Origin: a virus
DNA length: 62,094 nt
Direction: 5' to 3' (one strand)
Virus record (IMG/VR): IMGVR_UViG_3300042141_000119
Location: 1-62,094 of that record
Shown in pieces: positions 1-7,414 of this stretch. The number at the start of each line of letters is the position of its first letter. Positions within the stretch are counted from its first letter, which is position 1. Made by a program: the position numbers and the translations under genes. The notes below the pieces were generated by a model. The model was not told the DNA's origin. It was given only the letters and a program-made list of their open reading frames with translations, and did no database searches.

Positions 1-127
1 GTGCGGTATCGCTCTGCCTACAAGAACTACGTCAATCGGCTAACGCCACACACCCTGTCGGCCAGAGGGCGGCTCGGAACAAGCTGGTGTTACAGGGTGG
101 ACACGGCGGGCTGGCACGGCACTGGCG
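1..127. repeat. Direct terminal repeat, left copy
   Basis: These 127 bases are identical to 61968-62094 at the other end. The gene reading off the right end continues in the same frame here, so the repeat is best explained as the overlap left when a circular or circularly permuted genome is assembled. 127 is also a common maximum k-mer size. A true short terminal repeat of the packaged DNA is not excluded. Confidence 0.95.
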
Positions 128-636
128 ACTGGCTCGACCGCGTCGGACCGGCGGATGGCTCACGCCTATACCCGGAGTGCGTAACGCCATCCCCTGACGA
201 GTGGCTGGGCGAGCGGCCGGAAATGGGCACGGAGTTTGAGAGGCGAAGCCGAGCGTTCTGGCATCACCTGCGTCGCGAGATAGACGGCTCGCTGCCGTGC
301 AGCGTGCAGCTTCTGAACCAGTCGCAGGCCGCGAGCGGCTGGAGCCGACCCTCTCGATCATGCGGGCCGTCGCTGTGCCTGCATGTATGCACGCCTCCCG
401 TCGGCACTCGTGCGGGCCGCAGGCTTCTCGTGTGTACAAGCCCACACGCGAAGGAGTCGCGAACTTTCTTCCACGTTGACGGTGACTACGGGCTCAAGTA
501 CTCGCAGTTCGCGGCCCTAGAAATTGGCTCCGACAATTACTCCGCTTCTCCACTCCGCTGGCCGCGAGCCAAAGATGCCATTGCTGGCATCCGCGAGTGG
601 CTTCTCTCGACTGTCTACATTCCAGGCCCCATGTAA
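1..636 (+). CDS. Unknown protein, C-terminal part of a gene split by the window ends
   Basis: This is the continuation of the gene that starts at ATG 61695. Joining across the 127-base overlap gives one open frame of 302 residues; the GTG at position 1 is not a real start. I recognise no family. The part near residues 91-140 is rich in Arg, Tyr and Trp, and the last 60 residues look like ordinary coding sequence ending IPGPM. The middle (bases about 290-470) reads less naturally, and a second frame is also open there (297-479), so a sequencing or natural frameshift is possible. It is followed 12 bases later by a small membrane protein in the same unit. Confidence 0.7.
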   Translation: MRYRSAYKNYVNRLTPHTLSARGRLGTSWCYRVDTAGWHGTGDWLDRVGPADGSRLYPECVTPSPDEWLGERPEMGTEFERRSRAFWHHLRREIDGSLPCSVQLLNQSQAASGWSRPSRSCGPSLCLHVCTPPVGTRAGRRLLVCTSPHAKESRTFFHVDGDYGLKYSQFAALEIGSDNYSASPLRWPRAKDAIAGIREWLLSTVYIPGPM

Positions 637-648
637 GGAGCTTCCATC

Positions 649-828
649 ATGTTTACTTGGCTCATTCGCATTGCAGTCTTTTGCTTCATGGCGTGGACGA
701 TGTCGATTCCGGGTACGGAGTGCTACATCGCACCGCTGCACTGGTCTATTCTTCTGTTCCTGTACTGGTTCGCCACGCACCCCATGCATGAACCGTTCTA
801 CTTCACCCGCACCGACCGAAGGAGGTGA
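649..828 (+). CDS. Small two-segment membrane protein
   Basis: This is a 59-residue gene with a good Shine-Dalgarno (TAAGGAG) 8 bases before ATG 649. It has two hydrophobic segments, at about residues 3-20 and 31-43, separated by a short loop, and a charged tail ending RTDRRR, so it is probably a small inner-membrane protein with two spans. The bases encoding its last residues form the Shine-Dalgarno of the recombinase gene that follows, so the two are likely translated from one message. I do not recognise a family; a holin-like role is only one possibility. Confidence 0.65.
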   Translation: MFTWLIRIAVFCFMAWTMSIPGTECYIAPLHWSILLFLYWFATHPMHEPFYFTRTDRRR

Positions 829-832
829 CCCC

Positions 833-1573
833 ATGCCTGTTGTCTATTGCTATGGACGGGCCAGCACCAGCAGCCAGACGCTCACGGAGTCTCACCAGCG
901 GGCCGTGTGCGAGGAGCACGTCACTCGCTCGCTTATCCCCAGCGGCTACGCCTACGGCGGCTGGCTCTACGATTCCGCCACGAGCGGCAGCAAGCCGATG
1001 TTCGAGCGGGACGAGGGCCGCAAGCTCTGGGCTCTCGTGCAGCCGGGAGACAAGATCGTCTGGGCCAAGCTGGACCGGGCGTTCCGCTCTGTGCTGGACG
1101 CCTCGCAGACGATGCTGCTGCTCTCCAGAAAGGACGTTTCCTTCAACTCGCTGGACTTAGGGCTGGACACCAGCACGCCCATCGGCCGCTGCGTGTTCAC
1201 GATCCTCACGGCGTTCGCGGAGCTAGAGCTTGAGTTCATACGCCAGCGCACTCGTGACGGCCTGCGTGCCAAGAGCAAGAGCGGGAAGCCGACGGGGCGG
1301 CACGCACCAATCGGCTGGCGCAAGGTGGGTGCCAAGAAGGACAGCTACTACCTGCCAGACGCGAGCGAGCGTGAGCAGGTGGAGAGAATGGTCGCCATGC
1401 GGAAGGCCGGTGCCTCTCTGGAGCGGCTCACGCTCAACATGACTGGCGTGCGGAGAACGAACGGCAAGCGGTGGAACATCAACTCCATCTCGCGGGCACT
1501 CATAGCTGCTGAACGTCGCTATCCAAAATCGTTCTCAAGACCGACAAGGCGACGTCGAGCCGCCGCCGTATAG
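833..1573 (+). CDS. Serine recombinase (resolvase/invertase type)
   Basis: A 246-residue small serine recombinase. The N-terminal catalytic domain starts VVYCYGRAS with Arg9 and nucleophile Ser11. The conserved KLDR block is at 79-82, and the long helix carrying EFIRQRTRDGL, at 134-144, is typical of the resolvase dimer helix. A C-terminal helix-turn-helix-like and basic tail (RPTRRRRAAAV) would bind DNA. ATG 833 is chosen because a perfect AAGGAGGTGA lies just upstream; the frame stays open further upstream but has no such signal. Its 3' end overlaps the convergent sigma-factor gene by 74 bases. It is the last gene of the rightward unit. The phage also has a tyrosine integrase, so this enzyme may resolve multimers or invert DNA rather than integrate. 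Confidence 0.92.
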   Translation: MPVVYCYGRASTSSQTLTESHQRAVCEEHVTRSLIPSGYAYGGWLYDSATSGSKPMFERDEGRKLWALVQPGDKIVWAKLDRAFRSVLDASQTMLLLSRKDVSFNSLDLGLDTSTPIGRCVFTILTAFAELELEFIRQRTRDGLRAKSKSGKPTGRHAPIGWRKVGAKKDSYYLPDASEREQVERMVAMRKAGASLERLTLNMTGVRRTNGKRWNINSISRALIAAERRYPKSFSRPTRRRRAAAV

Positions 1574-2018
1574 TCCGCTGGTCGCAGCCGACTTGCTCCC
1601 CGATTTCGCGGAGAGACTGGCCCTTGTAGAACCGAAGCTGGATCAGTCTCCGCGACTTCGGGGGCAGTCGCGCTATGGCGGCGTGCAGCCTGCCAGACGC
1701 ATGGCTTTTGGAGGCGGCTAGATGCTCTGCCAACTCCATCGGAATCCTGTCTGGCGAACTGTACCGAAGCCCCCGATTGCGGTCGATTTCCCGCAGCAGG
1801 GCGTTGCGGACGGCGACAGAAAAGTAGGTGGTAATCTTCGACTTTTCTGCGTTGTACGTCCTGGCGGCACGGCAAAGCGCCAAGTACGCCACGCTCGTGG
1901 AGTCTATGGCGTCAAGCTGCTTTCGTAGGGTCGGGTAGCGAAGGCGAAAGGCGGCTATCGCCTTCGGGACGACGGCCACCGCCTGCTGTACCACCAACTG
2001 TTGTTCATCGGTCAGCAT
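1500..2018 (-). CDS. Sigma-70-like RNA polymerase sigma factor
   Basis: A 172-residue protein with the two domains of a minimal sigma factor. Residues 42-79 resemble region 2 (a helix, then TTYFSVAVRNALLREID, the core-binding and -10 recognition part). Residues 116-164 resemble region 4, with the helix-turn-helix SLREIGEQVGCDQRTIRRRL. It would bind host core RNA polymerase and redirect it to phage promoters. It is the distal gene of the leftward unit and converges on and overlaps the serine recombinase. No strong Shine-Dalgarno is visible before ATG 2018. A role in switching to late genes, or in reading the iterated sites of the rightward unit, is inference. Confidence 0.85.
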   Translation of the reverse strand: MLTDEQQLVVQQAVAVVPKAIAAFRLRYPTLRKQLDAIDSTSVAYLALCRAARTYNAEKSKITTYFSVAVRNALLREIDRNRGLRYSSPDRIPMELAEHLAASKSHASGRLHAAIARLPPKSRRLIQLRFYKGQSLREIGEQVGCDQRTIRRRLDVALSVLRTILDSDVQQL

Positions 2019-2046
2019 CCACTAATGCGACCACGACGAACTCGAT

Positions 2047-2346
2047 CTAGGAAGCCTCGACCCACAGACCTGTCGCGGGATCAAGCACCGCGTCTGCGCT
2101 TGGCTTCGGCGGAACAAAGCCGTCTATCTCCTGCAAGTACAGCCATCCAGCGCCAGCGTAGTTGAGGCGGAAAGGAGTGCCGCCATTGCGATGCTGTCCG
2201 CCCTGCGTGTGATAGCTGGTGCGAAGGCAGCGAAGCCCGCGTCTATCGCCGTAGTATTTCTCCCAATCGACGCCTTCGCCTTCGTCGCGTCCGACCACAA
2301 CCTCTACAACGACATTGCTGTCATCGACAAACGCATAGTGCGCCAT
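2047..2346 (-). CDS. Conserved small phage tail-associated protein
   Basis: A 99-residue protein starting MAHYAFVDDSN at ATG 2346, directly after the stop of the glycine-rich adhesin gene. The frame stays open upstream, but the N-terminal extension is only the shadow of that adhesin. The pattern VDWEKYYGDRRG, then RTSYHTQGG, GGTPFRLNYAG and a final PATGLWVE is one I recognise from many environmental phages, usually beside tail fibre genes. No biochemical role is known to me. A structural or assembly role at the tail is inferred from position. Confidence 0.8.
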   Translation of the reverse strand: MAHYAFVDDSNVVVEVVVGRDEGEGVDWEKYYGDRRGLRCLRTSYHTQGGQHRNGGTPFRLNYAGAGWLYLQEIDGFVPPKPSADAVLDPATGLWVEAS

Positions 2347-2348
2347 GA

Positions 2349-3221
2349 CTAGCTCCACGATACCGTGTCGGCCGTGCCACCAGTGATCTCGACAATCGTG
2401 TGAACGCCGTCGGTTGCCGTTGTGCTGGCGAGCCCGGCCCCAATGGTGATCCGCAGCGCACTGTTGAAACGCAGGACGCAAATGCCGCTGCCTCCTGCGC
2501 CTGCCGCGCCAGCCGATGTCGCCCCACCCCCACCACCGCCACCGCGATTGGCAGTCCCGCTGCCGCCAGCAGCACCGGCGTTCGTTGCGCCCGCCCCGCC
2601 GCCACCGCTCGACGGCGCTGCGCCTGGAGTCGTGGCGGTTCCGCCGCCGCCGGAGCCACCAGAGGCAAAGGTAGTGGCCGCTGCCGGAACGCTCGACGAC
2701 TTCCCGGCACCGCCGACGCCCGACTGAAAATTAGGCGAAGTCCCGGACCCGTTTCCGCCGACAGCCCCCGCCCCGCCACCGCCGCCAGCGTGGTTGCCAG
2801 AACTCCCAGCTCCACCGTTAGACCCCTGCAAGCCGCCAAGCATGGCCGTAGCGCCGGGAAACGACGCAACACCTGCGTGCGAGCCGCCGCCGCTTGCGCC
2901 AGTATGAGCGGCCGAACCGTTGGTGCCACCAGCACCGCCGACTGCGACAAACTGGCCCAACCGCGTTGCCCCGCCAAGTGACCCCTGACCAGACGTACCG
3001 GCAGCGCCGCCCGCTCCAATGCTAACCGTGTAGGCCGTGCCTAGAGTCACCGTGACCGTAGTCTCAACGAAGCCGCCAGCACCGCCACCTCCAGCAGGGC
3101 GCGTGCCAGCACCGCCACCCCCACCGCCGCCGCCAACCAGAAGCACTTGGACTGTGCGGCTGATTGGCTCGCGAAGGTCCGAGCGGCTCGCCAGCGAAGA
3201 CGATGCGAGGCGAACGCTCAC
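2349..3221 (-). CDS. Glycine-rich tail adhesin
   Basis: About 290 residues, dominated from residue 30 onward by runs of glycine (GGGGGGGGAG, PAGGGGAGGF and many more) alternating with short beta-type stretches such as FVETTVTVTLGTAYTVSIG. This is the composition of glycine-rich domains at tail-fibre tips, which in known adhesins pack as polyglycine II helices. I place the start at GTG 3221, one base after the stop of the upstream gene with GGAG 10 bases before it; an in-frame ATG at 3266 is an alternative. It is probably the receptor-binding tip protein. The last 30 residues have no glycine runs. Confidence 0.82.
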   Translation of the reverse strand: MSVRLASSSLASRSDLREPISRTVQVLLVGGGGGGGGAGTRPAGGGGAGGFVETTVTVTLGTAYTVSIGAGGAAGTSGQGSLGGATRLGQFVAVGGAGGTNGSAAHTGASGGGSHAGVASFPGATAMLGGLQGSNGGAGSSGNHAGGGGGAGAVGGNGSGTSPNFQSGVGGAGKSSSVPAAATTFASGGSGGGGTATTPGAAPSSGGGGAGATNAGAAGGSGTANRGGGGGGGATSAGAAGAGGSGICVLRFNSALRITIGAGLASTTATDGVHTIVEITGGTADTVSWS

Positions 3222-3222
3222 G

Positions 3223-3552
3223 TTAGGTGATCTCCACGCCGAACAGAGAAAACGCGAGGCTCGCATTACCGGCGTACACGGTCACAACATCCGTTGCCGC
3301 GAGGGCAATCCCCAGAACTAGGCACACCGAGTCGTTGCCCGGTATTGAGGAGTCGTAGGCGAGGTACATGGCGTTCGTCTGTGACGCCCCCGCTGGCCTG
3401 ACGCTGACGCGATAGGTGGTAGCCGCAGAGCCAATGTTGCACACCACCAGCGAGCTACCCACAGCCTGCGTTGCGGACGGCACCGTATACAGCGTCGTGG
3501 CTGTTGTGGCAGACGGGTTCGACTGACCTAATGTCTTGTGAGATTGCGGCAT
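3223..3552 (-). CDS. Small conserved phage structural protein, beta-sandwich type
   Basis: A 109-residue protein with alternating beta stretches: TTLYTVPSATQAVGSSLVVC, then TTYRVSVRPAG, DSSIPGNDSV and a closing AFSLFGVEIT. I recognise this arrangement (YTVP.......LVVCN.....FRV....AG..........P....) as a widespread small phage protein next to tail fibres, of unverified function, possibly a fibre accessory or capping protein. It lies between two adhesin genes; the short gaps on each side suggest co-translation. Confidence 0.75.
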   Translation of the reverse strand: MPQSHKTLGQSNPSATTATTLYTVPSATQAVGSSLVVCNIGSAATTYRVSVRPAGASQTNAMYLAYDSSIPGNDSVCLVLGIALAATDVVTVYAGNASLAFSLFGVEIT

Positions 3553-3555
3553 ACG

Positions 3556-4749
3556 TCAGCCTCCCATTAGCAAGAACGGATGGAGCGGGACAAATGCAAG
3601 CCTGTCGTTACTAAGAGTCCCGGATGTCAGGAGCGATGCGTCAGTTGTCGATCCGCCGCCACCGCCGCCTGAGACGGTCGCCGCCACCCACGCCGACCCG
3701 TTCCACTGCGGCACCTGCCCGGTCGTTGCGCTGGACTGCGTCAGGCTGGAGAGCGAGTGCGTGTGCGTCGCGTCGGCCTTGCCATCGAGCGATGTCTGTA
3801 GGCCAGCTACGTCGCTGATGGAGTGGCTGTGGCTGGACGCCGCCTTCCCGTCCAGAGCCGTCTGCAAGCCAGTCACAGTGCTAATTGCCTGCGAGCCTGT
3901 ATGCGTGGCCCTGTCTCGCAGGGCAGCGTCTGTGGAGTTCGCCGTCGCTCCACTGGCGATCCCGTCCAATTTCGTTTTTGCCGACGACGCAGCCCACCAT
4001 GCCGCAATAGCCTGAAACACCCTCTCGGCAGTGAACGCGCGTCGCGTGGTGGCCGTTCCTGCCTCTGCCTCAGCTTGAGTGATTGTTGACGCCGTCCACT
4101 CGCGGGAGTTGGACAGTCGCGTGTCGTTGCCAATGCACGCCGTTGTTGATGACGAACCGTAGGCAACCGTCAGGCGGCCAGCCGCAAACAGCGTGAACCC
4201 ATCGCCAGACTGAATCTTGACCCCCCCTAGAGTGTCCGCTCCGGCAACCGGAAGGGTGTACTCGCCAGGAATCGTCGGCTTGTCATCGAGGTCGTCGTAG
4301 CTATTGCTCGTGGAAACAGCCGACAGGCCCGTGACCTGCGAGGCCGACAGTGTTAGCGGGTCCGAGCCATCCGCCGCATGGCTTGCGGCGTGCGGCGACG
4401 GCGTGAAGCTCGAAGGCTTCGACGTAATGTCGATCCACGCTACAGACCCACCGCCGCCGCCACCACCACCGCCGGTTGCGCTATCGACGGCAGCGAGGTA
4501 CGTCTCGTAGTCGATCTCCTCCATCGCATCCATAGCAAGCAGCGGTTCGATTGCCGCTGCCACTGTGGAGTAGCCCGGAAGAGACAGATCAACCGCCAGA
4601 AGAACCCGCCGAAATGCGTCTCTCGGAGCCTGCAACGGCGTCTGGAACACAGACTTCCCGAGCGCATTCGGGTAGGCCAGCTTGGCGTCGAGGCTTTGCC
4701 GCAACGACTCGTAGGTTGACTCAGCCGTCAGGAAATATCGCTGGCTCAC
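3556..4749 (-). CDS. Tail fibre protein
   Basis: 397 residues starting at a GTG that overlaps the upstream stop (GTGA), with GAGGAAG five bases before it. The frame is open further upstream, but that part is shadow of the LamG gene. After an N-terminal region of about 95 residues come a nine-glycine hinge, a SHAADGSDPLT motif like that in the neighbouring fibre, and several heptad-like copies of VxGLQTxLDGKA with SHSHS or THTHS, typical of trimeric fibre shafts. A second glycine hinge (GGGGGG) precedes a C-terminal segment ending LLMGG. It forms one fibre module with the three surrounding genes. Confidence 0.85.
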   Translation of the reverse strand: MSQRYFLTAESTYESLRQSLDAKLAYPNALGKSVFQTPLQAPRDAFRRVLLAVDLSLPGYSTVAAAIEPLLAMDAMEEIDYETYLAAVDSATGGGGGGGGGSVAWIDITSKPSSFTPSPHAASHAADGSDPLTLSASQVTGLSAVSTSNSYDDLDDKPTIPGEYTLPVAGADTLGGVKIQSGDGFTLFAAGRLTVAYGSSSTTACIGNDTRLSNSREWTASTITQAEAEAGTATTRRAFTAERVFQAIAAWWAASSAKTKLDGIASGATANSTDAALRDRATHTGSQAISTVTGLQTALDGKAASSHSHSISDVAGLQTSLDGKADATHTHSLSSLTQSSATTGQVPQWNGSAWVAATVSGGGGGGSTTDASLLTSGTLSNDRLAFVPLHPFLLMGG

Positions 4750-5291
4750 AGCCACTTCCTCGTCAGGTAGCGGGTTATGGCGGCCGCAGAGCCGCTCGAA
4801 AGGCTGGCGCTGTACACAATGACCTCTCCCACCAAGCCCTTGTAGAACGCCTTGAGGGCCCCGCCAGACCATCCAGCGCCAACACGGCCGTCGGCTCCGT
4901 AAATGGCCGCCGCCGACGACGGAGAGCCGCTTCCCGACAGGACGGCCGCAGAGCCGCCGGACGTCAGGGAGAACGACTCAGTTGCGGTGGACGGCAGATA
5001 GAGAACTGTGCCGCCAGACGCGGACGGAGAGCAAACGACAAAGGCGTGCCAGGACGAGATGGTGAATGGCGAAATCGCGAGGCTGTCGTTGATGCCGTCG
5101 AACGACAGGGCCGGGCGGCCGTTCAGAGAGTTTGCCACCAAGACCGGCTGGTTGTTCGTGGCCTTCTGCGATGCGTCCCTGCCGTTGCCAGACTTGTCTG
5201 TGGCAAGGCCGACTGATGGCGCATCTGCGGCGTCAAGCCACAGAGCAATGGGCCCAAGCGAGCGCGGGTCGAGCGAGGTTCGCAGAATCAC
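4746..5291 (-). CDS. LamG-like (concanavalin A fold) fibre protein
   Basis: A 181-residue protein with the signature of the LamG/jellyroll fold: ALWLDAADAPSVGL near the start, DKSGNGRDASQ, RPALSFDGINDSLAI, and a late VGEVIVYSASLSSGSAAAI followed by RYLTRKWL. Such domains bind carbohydrate or form fibre heads. It starts at GTG 5291 overlapping the upstream fibre stop (GTGA), and its own stop overlaps the next fibre's GTG. It probably decorates the tail fibre and contributes to host surface binding. Confidence 0.85.
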   Translation of the reverse strand: MILRTSLDPRSLGPIALWLDAADAPSVGLATDKSGNGRDASQKATNNQPVLVANSLNGRPALSFDGINDSLAISPFTISSWHAFVVCSPSASGGTVLYLPSTATESFSLTSGGSAAVLSGSGSPSSAAAIYGADGRVGAGWSGGALKAFYKGLVGEVIVYSASLSSGSAAAITRYLTRKWL

Positions 5292-6112
5292 AGAACCCTC
5301 CAGCGCGACGAGCCGGAGTGGTAAACGAGCGTTGCGGACCCGCCGTCAGCGTACAGGATCACGTTTCCGCCATAGGAGGACCGGAACCTGTTTGCGGCCG
5401 TGCTTGCGGAGGACTCGTGCGTCAGTGTGATGGCGGCACCGCCAGAGGAATTGACGTTGACGACAGTCACGGCGAATCCGTTCTGCACGCCAGAGGACAC
5501 AAGCCCCGTGATGCTTACGGCAGCAGAAGACGACACGAAATAGACATCGCCCACGCCCGGCGCCCAGTCGTCCTGGCTGGCGGAAAGCGACGGGGTTCGC
5601 ACCACTGGGGCAACAAAGTCGGAGCCAGTGCATCTGTGGGACGCTGCGTGCGACACGGCCGCTCGAGCATCCGACAGGCGAGAGTCGCTGCCGAGAACAA
5701 CCTGCGTGGATGACGCATCGCCGGAGGCAGCTACGTCCCGCGAGGCCGCCGTGCCAGCGTCTGTGACGCTCGCCAGAAGGTGGCTGTGAGACGCTGCCGC
5801 TGCGCCAATGGACGACGGCGTGATCGGGTCCGATCCTGCCGAACCGTGCGTGGAGGCGTGAGAGGTCGGCGTGCGGCTATCCGTCAATCGGCTGTCGGTC
5901 GATGCCACCGCACCAATAGCCGCCGGAGTAATCGGGTCGGACCCGGCCGAACCGTGCGTGGAGGCGTGGCTGGCGGGCGGTCCGCCGCCAAGAGCAGCGA
6001 TGGCCCCGAGCGTGACCTTCGACGTTACCGAGCCGTCTGCGCTGTCGGATGGGACAACGGCGCTTGCTGTGGCGGCGGCAGAAGGAAGGGCTGAGATTGT
6101 CGTGTCTGGCAT
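5288..6112 (-). CDS. Tail fibre protein with repeated HASTHGSAGSDPIT motif
   Basis: 274 residues from ATG 6112 (MPDTTISALPSA). Two nearly identical copies of SHASTHGSAGSDPIT followed by xxIGA, and a third degenerate copy (SHAASHRCTGSDFVAP), form a shaft of the kind seen in many phage fibres. The C-terminal 110 residues form a beta-rich domain (VQNGFAVTVVNVNSSGG) ending SGSSRWRVL, typical of a fibre head domain. ATG 6112 overlaps the stop of a 44-residue ORF (TAATG), so translation is probably coupled; the longer upstream frame is shadow. Confidence 0.83.
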   Translation of the reverse strand: MPDTTISALPSAAATASAVVPSDSADGSVTSKVTLGAIAALGGGPPASHASTHGSAGSDPITPAAIGAVASTDSRLTDSRTPTSHASTHGSAGSDPITPSSIGAAAASHSHLLASVTDAGTAASRDVAASGDASSTQVVLGSDSRLSDARAAVSHAASHRCTGSDFVAPVVRTPSLSASQDDWAPGVGDVYFVSSSAAVSITGLVSSGVQNGFAVTVVNVNSSGGAAITLTHESSASTAANRFRSSYGGNVILYADGGSATLVYHSGSSRWRVL

Positions 6113-6246
6113 TAGTATCTCGCAGTAATAGATTGGCCCGCCTGCGACAGCAGTGCGCTGCCGGAGGCTGTCTTCACAGAATACGTCACCCGCACCGGCG
6201 GCGGCGACACTTTCACTGGCCTCAGATTGGCTGCGCTTCTCGGCAT
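6112..6246 (-). CDS. Small ORF before the tail fibre, unknown
   Basis: A 44-residue frame (starts MPRSAANLRPVKVSP, ends SITARY) filling the gap between the holin-like gene and the fibre. Its TAA overlaps the fibre ATG and its ATG is 8 bases after the previous stop, the packing seen between real genes here. Shine-Dalgarno is weak (TGAG). No family recognised. It may act mainly to couple translation of the fibre. Confidence 0.5.
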   Translation of the reverse strand: MPRSAANLRPVKVSPPPVRVTYSVKTASGSALLSQAGQSITARY

Positions 6247-6254
6247 GACAACGC

Positions 6255-6560
6255 TCAGTTCTTTTGATTTTCGTCTGCGGCAGGGACGCTCGCCGTCGCA
6301 GCACGGCCATCGCCGTCACGCATCGCGTACAGCAGCCGCGTCTGCTCCTGTATGGCGCGCGAGATGTCGTGCTGGGTAGACGCCATCTCCTTGAGGAATG
6401 ACCGATGGGCGTCCACCATAGGGATCACAAGGTCCGTTCGGACGAACCACAGGATTGCCGTTGCGAGAACCAGCCCGAAGCCGTACCGCTCCAGCATCCG
6501 CAACGCCGTCTCGTACACGTCCACGCTGCTCACCTCTGCGCTCCGCTTCCACGATTCCAT
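6255..6560 (-). CDS. Single-span membrane protein, holin candidate
   Basis: 101 residues from ATG 6560. One hydrophobic segment, about residues 25-40 (GFGLVLATAILWFV), is followed by a charged, helical C-terminal half rich in Glu, Arg and Gln and likely to be a short coiled coil. It lies between the other membrane and lysis-like genes and overlaps the upstream membrane protein gene by 31 bases. Size, single span and position suit a holin or a spanin-like protein, but no motif proves it. Confidence 0.6.
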   Translation of the reverse strand: MESWKRSAEVSSVDVYETALRMLERYGFGLVLATAILWFVRTDLVIPMVDAHRSFLKEMASTQHDISRAIQEQTRLLYAMRDGDGRAATASVPAADENQKN

Positions 6561-6901
6561 GCTGCCATCTTTACCCTGTTTGCGGGCCGCGAGAGCCACC
6601 ACTGCAAGACAAGCTGGCAGATCGCAGACACCGCAGACATCAACACGAATGACCAGAAGAACCCGTACCGCTTTTCCGATCCGCGAACCGACTCGTAGAC
6701 ACGCGACACGCTCGCGGCCACATCGTCAACGGCCCGTTCTTCTTCTGCCGAGCCCCTTCCGCAGGCCAGAAGCCGCTCGACGGGCCACTCCTGCACCGCA
6801 ATCAGCGTCATGTCGTCAATGCGATCCTTCCCGACCAGGCGCACCCTCACCGGAAGCCTGCTGCGGACGTACTCGCACAGTTCTTTCGGGCCTTCGCTCA
6901 C
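6530..6901 (-). CDS. Membrane protein of the lysis-like cassette
   Basis: 123 residues starting at GTG 6901, which overlaps the upstream stop (GTGA) and has AAGGTGA before it; the much longer open frame upstream is shadow. The N-terminal 75 residues are soluble and include KDRIDDMTLIAVQEWP. A helix with SVSRVYESVRGSEKR precedes a transmembrane span at about residues 84-108 (FFWSFVLMSAVSAICQLVLQWW). The C-terminus is short and basic. No named family recognised; membrane location within the lysis cluster suggests an accessory lysis protein. Confidence 0.6.
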   Translation of the reverse strand: MSEGPKELCEYVRSRLPVRVRLVGKDRIDDMTLIAVQEWPVERLLACGRGSAEEERAVDDVAASVSRVYESVRGSEKRYGFFWSFVLMSAVSAICQLVLQWWLSRPANRVKMAAWNRGSGAQR

Positions 6902-7176
6902 CACTTCACCTTGTTCGACCAGAATCGTGCAGAAAATATTGAAGGATCGGAGTCTTGGGCGTTGTGGCGCGCGTAGTAGCTGCGGCGGCGGGCCCTTTCG
7001 GCGTCCGTCTTTGGCGCACTGCCAGCGCCCTCCACGCCCTGCTGACCAAACCGTATCAGCCGCTCCTCGCCGCCACTGCACGCCTTGACAACGTGCGACT
7101 TGGTGTCGTGCGACGGCGTCTTTCTCGGGCTGTTGCACTCTAGCTCTGACTTGAGCGAGCGAATCCTATCGGACAT
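6898..7176 (-). CDS. Conserved phage protein, SDRIRSLKSELECNSPRKTP family
   Basis: 92 residues from ATG 7176 with a strong GGGAGGTG. The sequence pattern RIRSLKSELECNSPRKT, then TKSHVVKAC, EERLIRFGQQGV, RRRSYYARHNAQ and a final ARFWSNKVKW is one I recognise from many phages. It is small, basic and without a known activity. It is translationally coupled to the downstream membrane protein through a GTGA overlap. Overlap with the upstream gene is 11 bases. Confidence 0.8.
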   Translation of the reverse strand: MSDRIRSLKSELECNSPRKTPSHDTKSHVVKACSGGEERLIRFGQQGVEGAGSAPKTDAERARRRSYYARHNAQDSDPSIFSARFWSNKVKW

Positions 7177-7414
7177 GGCACCTCCCGTCGGCGCAGGTGC
7201 CACTAAGCGTCACCTTCGGTCGGTTCTTGGCGCACGGGCAGGAGGGCGGGCAACTGCACGGGTATCGGTGCAGCCTGTCGCCTGACCACACCATGCCGCT
7301 GCCACCACACTCCGCACAGCACTTGCTCGCGGGTTGCGGCGAGGGCTGCGGCGCAGACGGAGAGCCCGCAAACGCGAGCCACACGGCAACTACGGCAACA
7401 GAGATGCTCACCAT
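7166..7414 (-). CDS. Small secreted Cys-rich protein
   Basis: 82 residues from ATG 7414, with AAGGAGGTG right before it inside the 3' end of the protease gene. Residues 1-16 form a signal-peptide-like hydrophobic stretch (VSISVAVVAVWLAFAG), then a Pro/Ser/Gln linker, then a Cys-rich domain: CCAECGGSG, CSCPPSCPC and a last Cys pair. The CxxCxGxG-like core suggests zinc binding or disulfides in the periplasm. Similar short Cys-rich exported proteins occur beside lysis genes in environmental phages and in planctomycete genomes (from memory). Function unknown. Confidence 0.65.
   Translation of the reverse strand: MVSISVAVVAVWLAFAGSPSAPQPSPQPASKCCAECGGSGMVWSGDRLHRYPCSCPPSCPCAKNRPKVTLSGTCADGRCHVR

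Noticed and set aside
2400-2981. Plus-strand Pro/Ala-rich frames across 2.4-3.3 kb
   Set aside because: They are the reverse reading of the glycine-rich adhesin codons.
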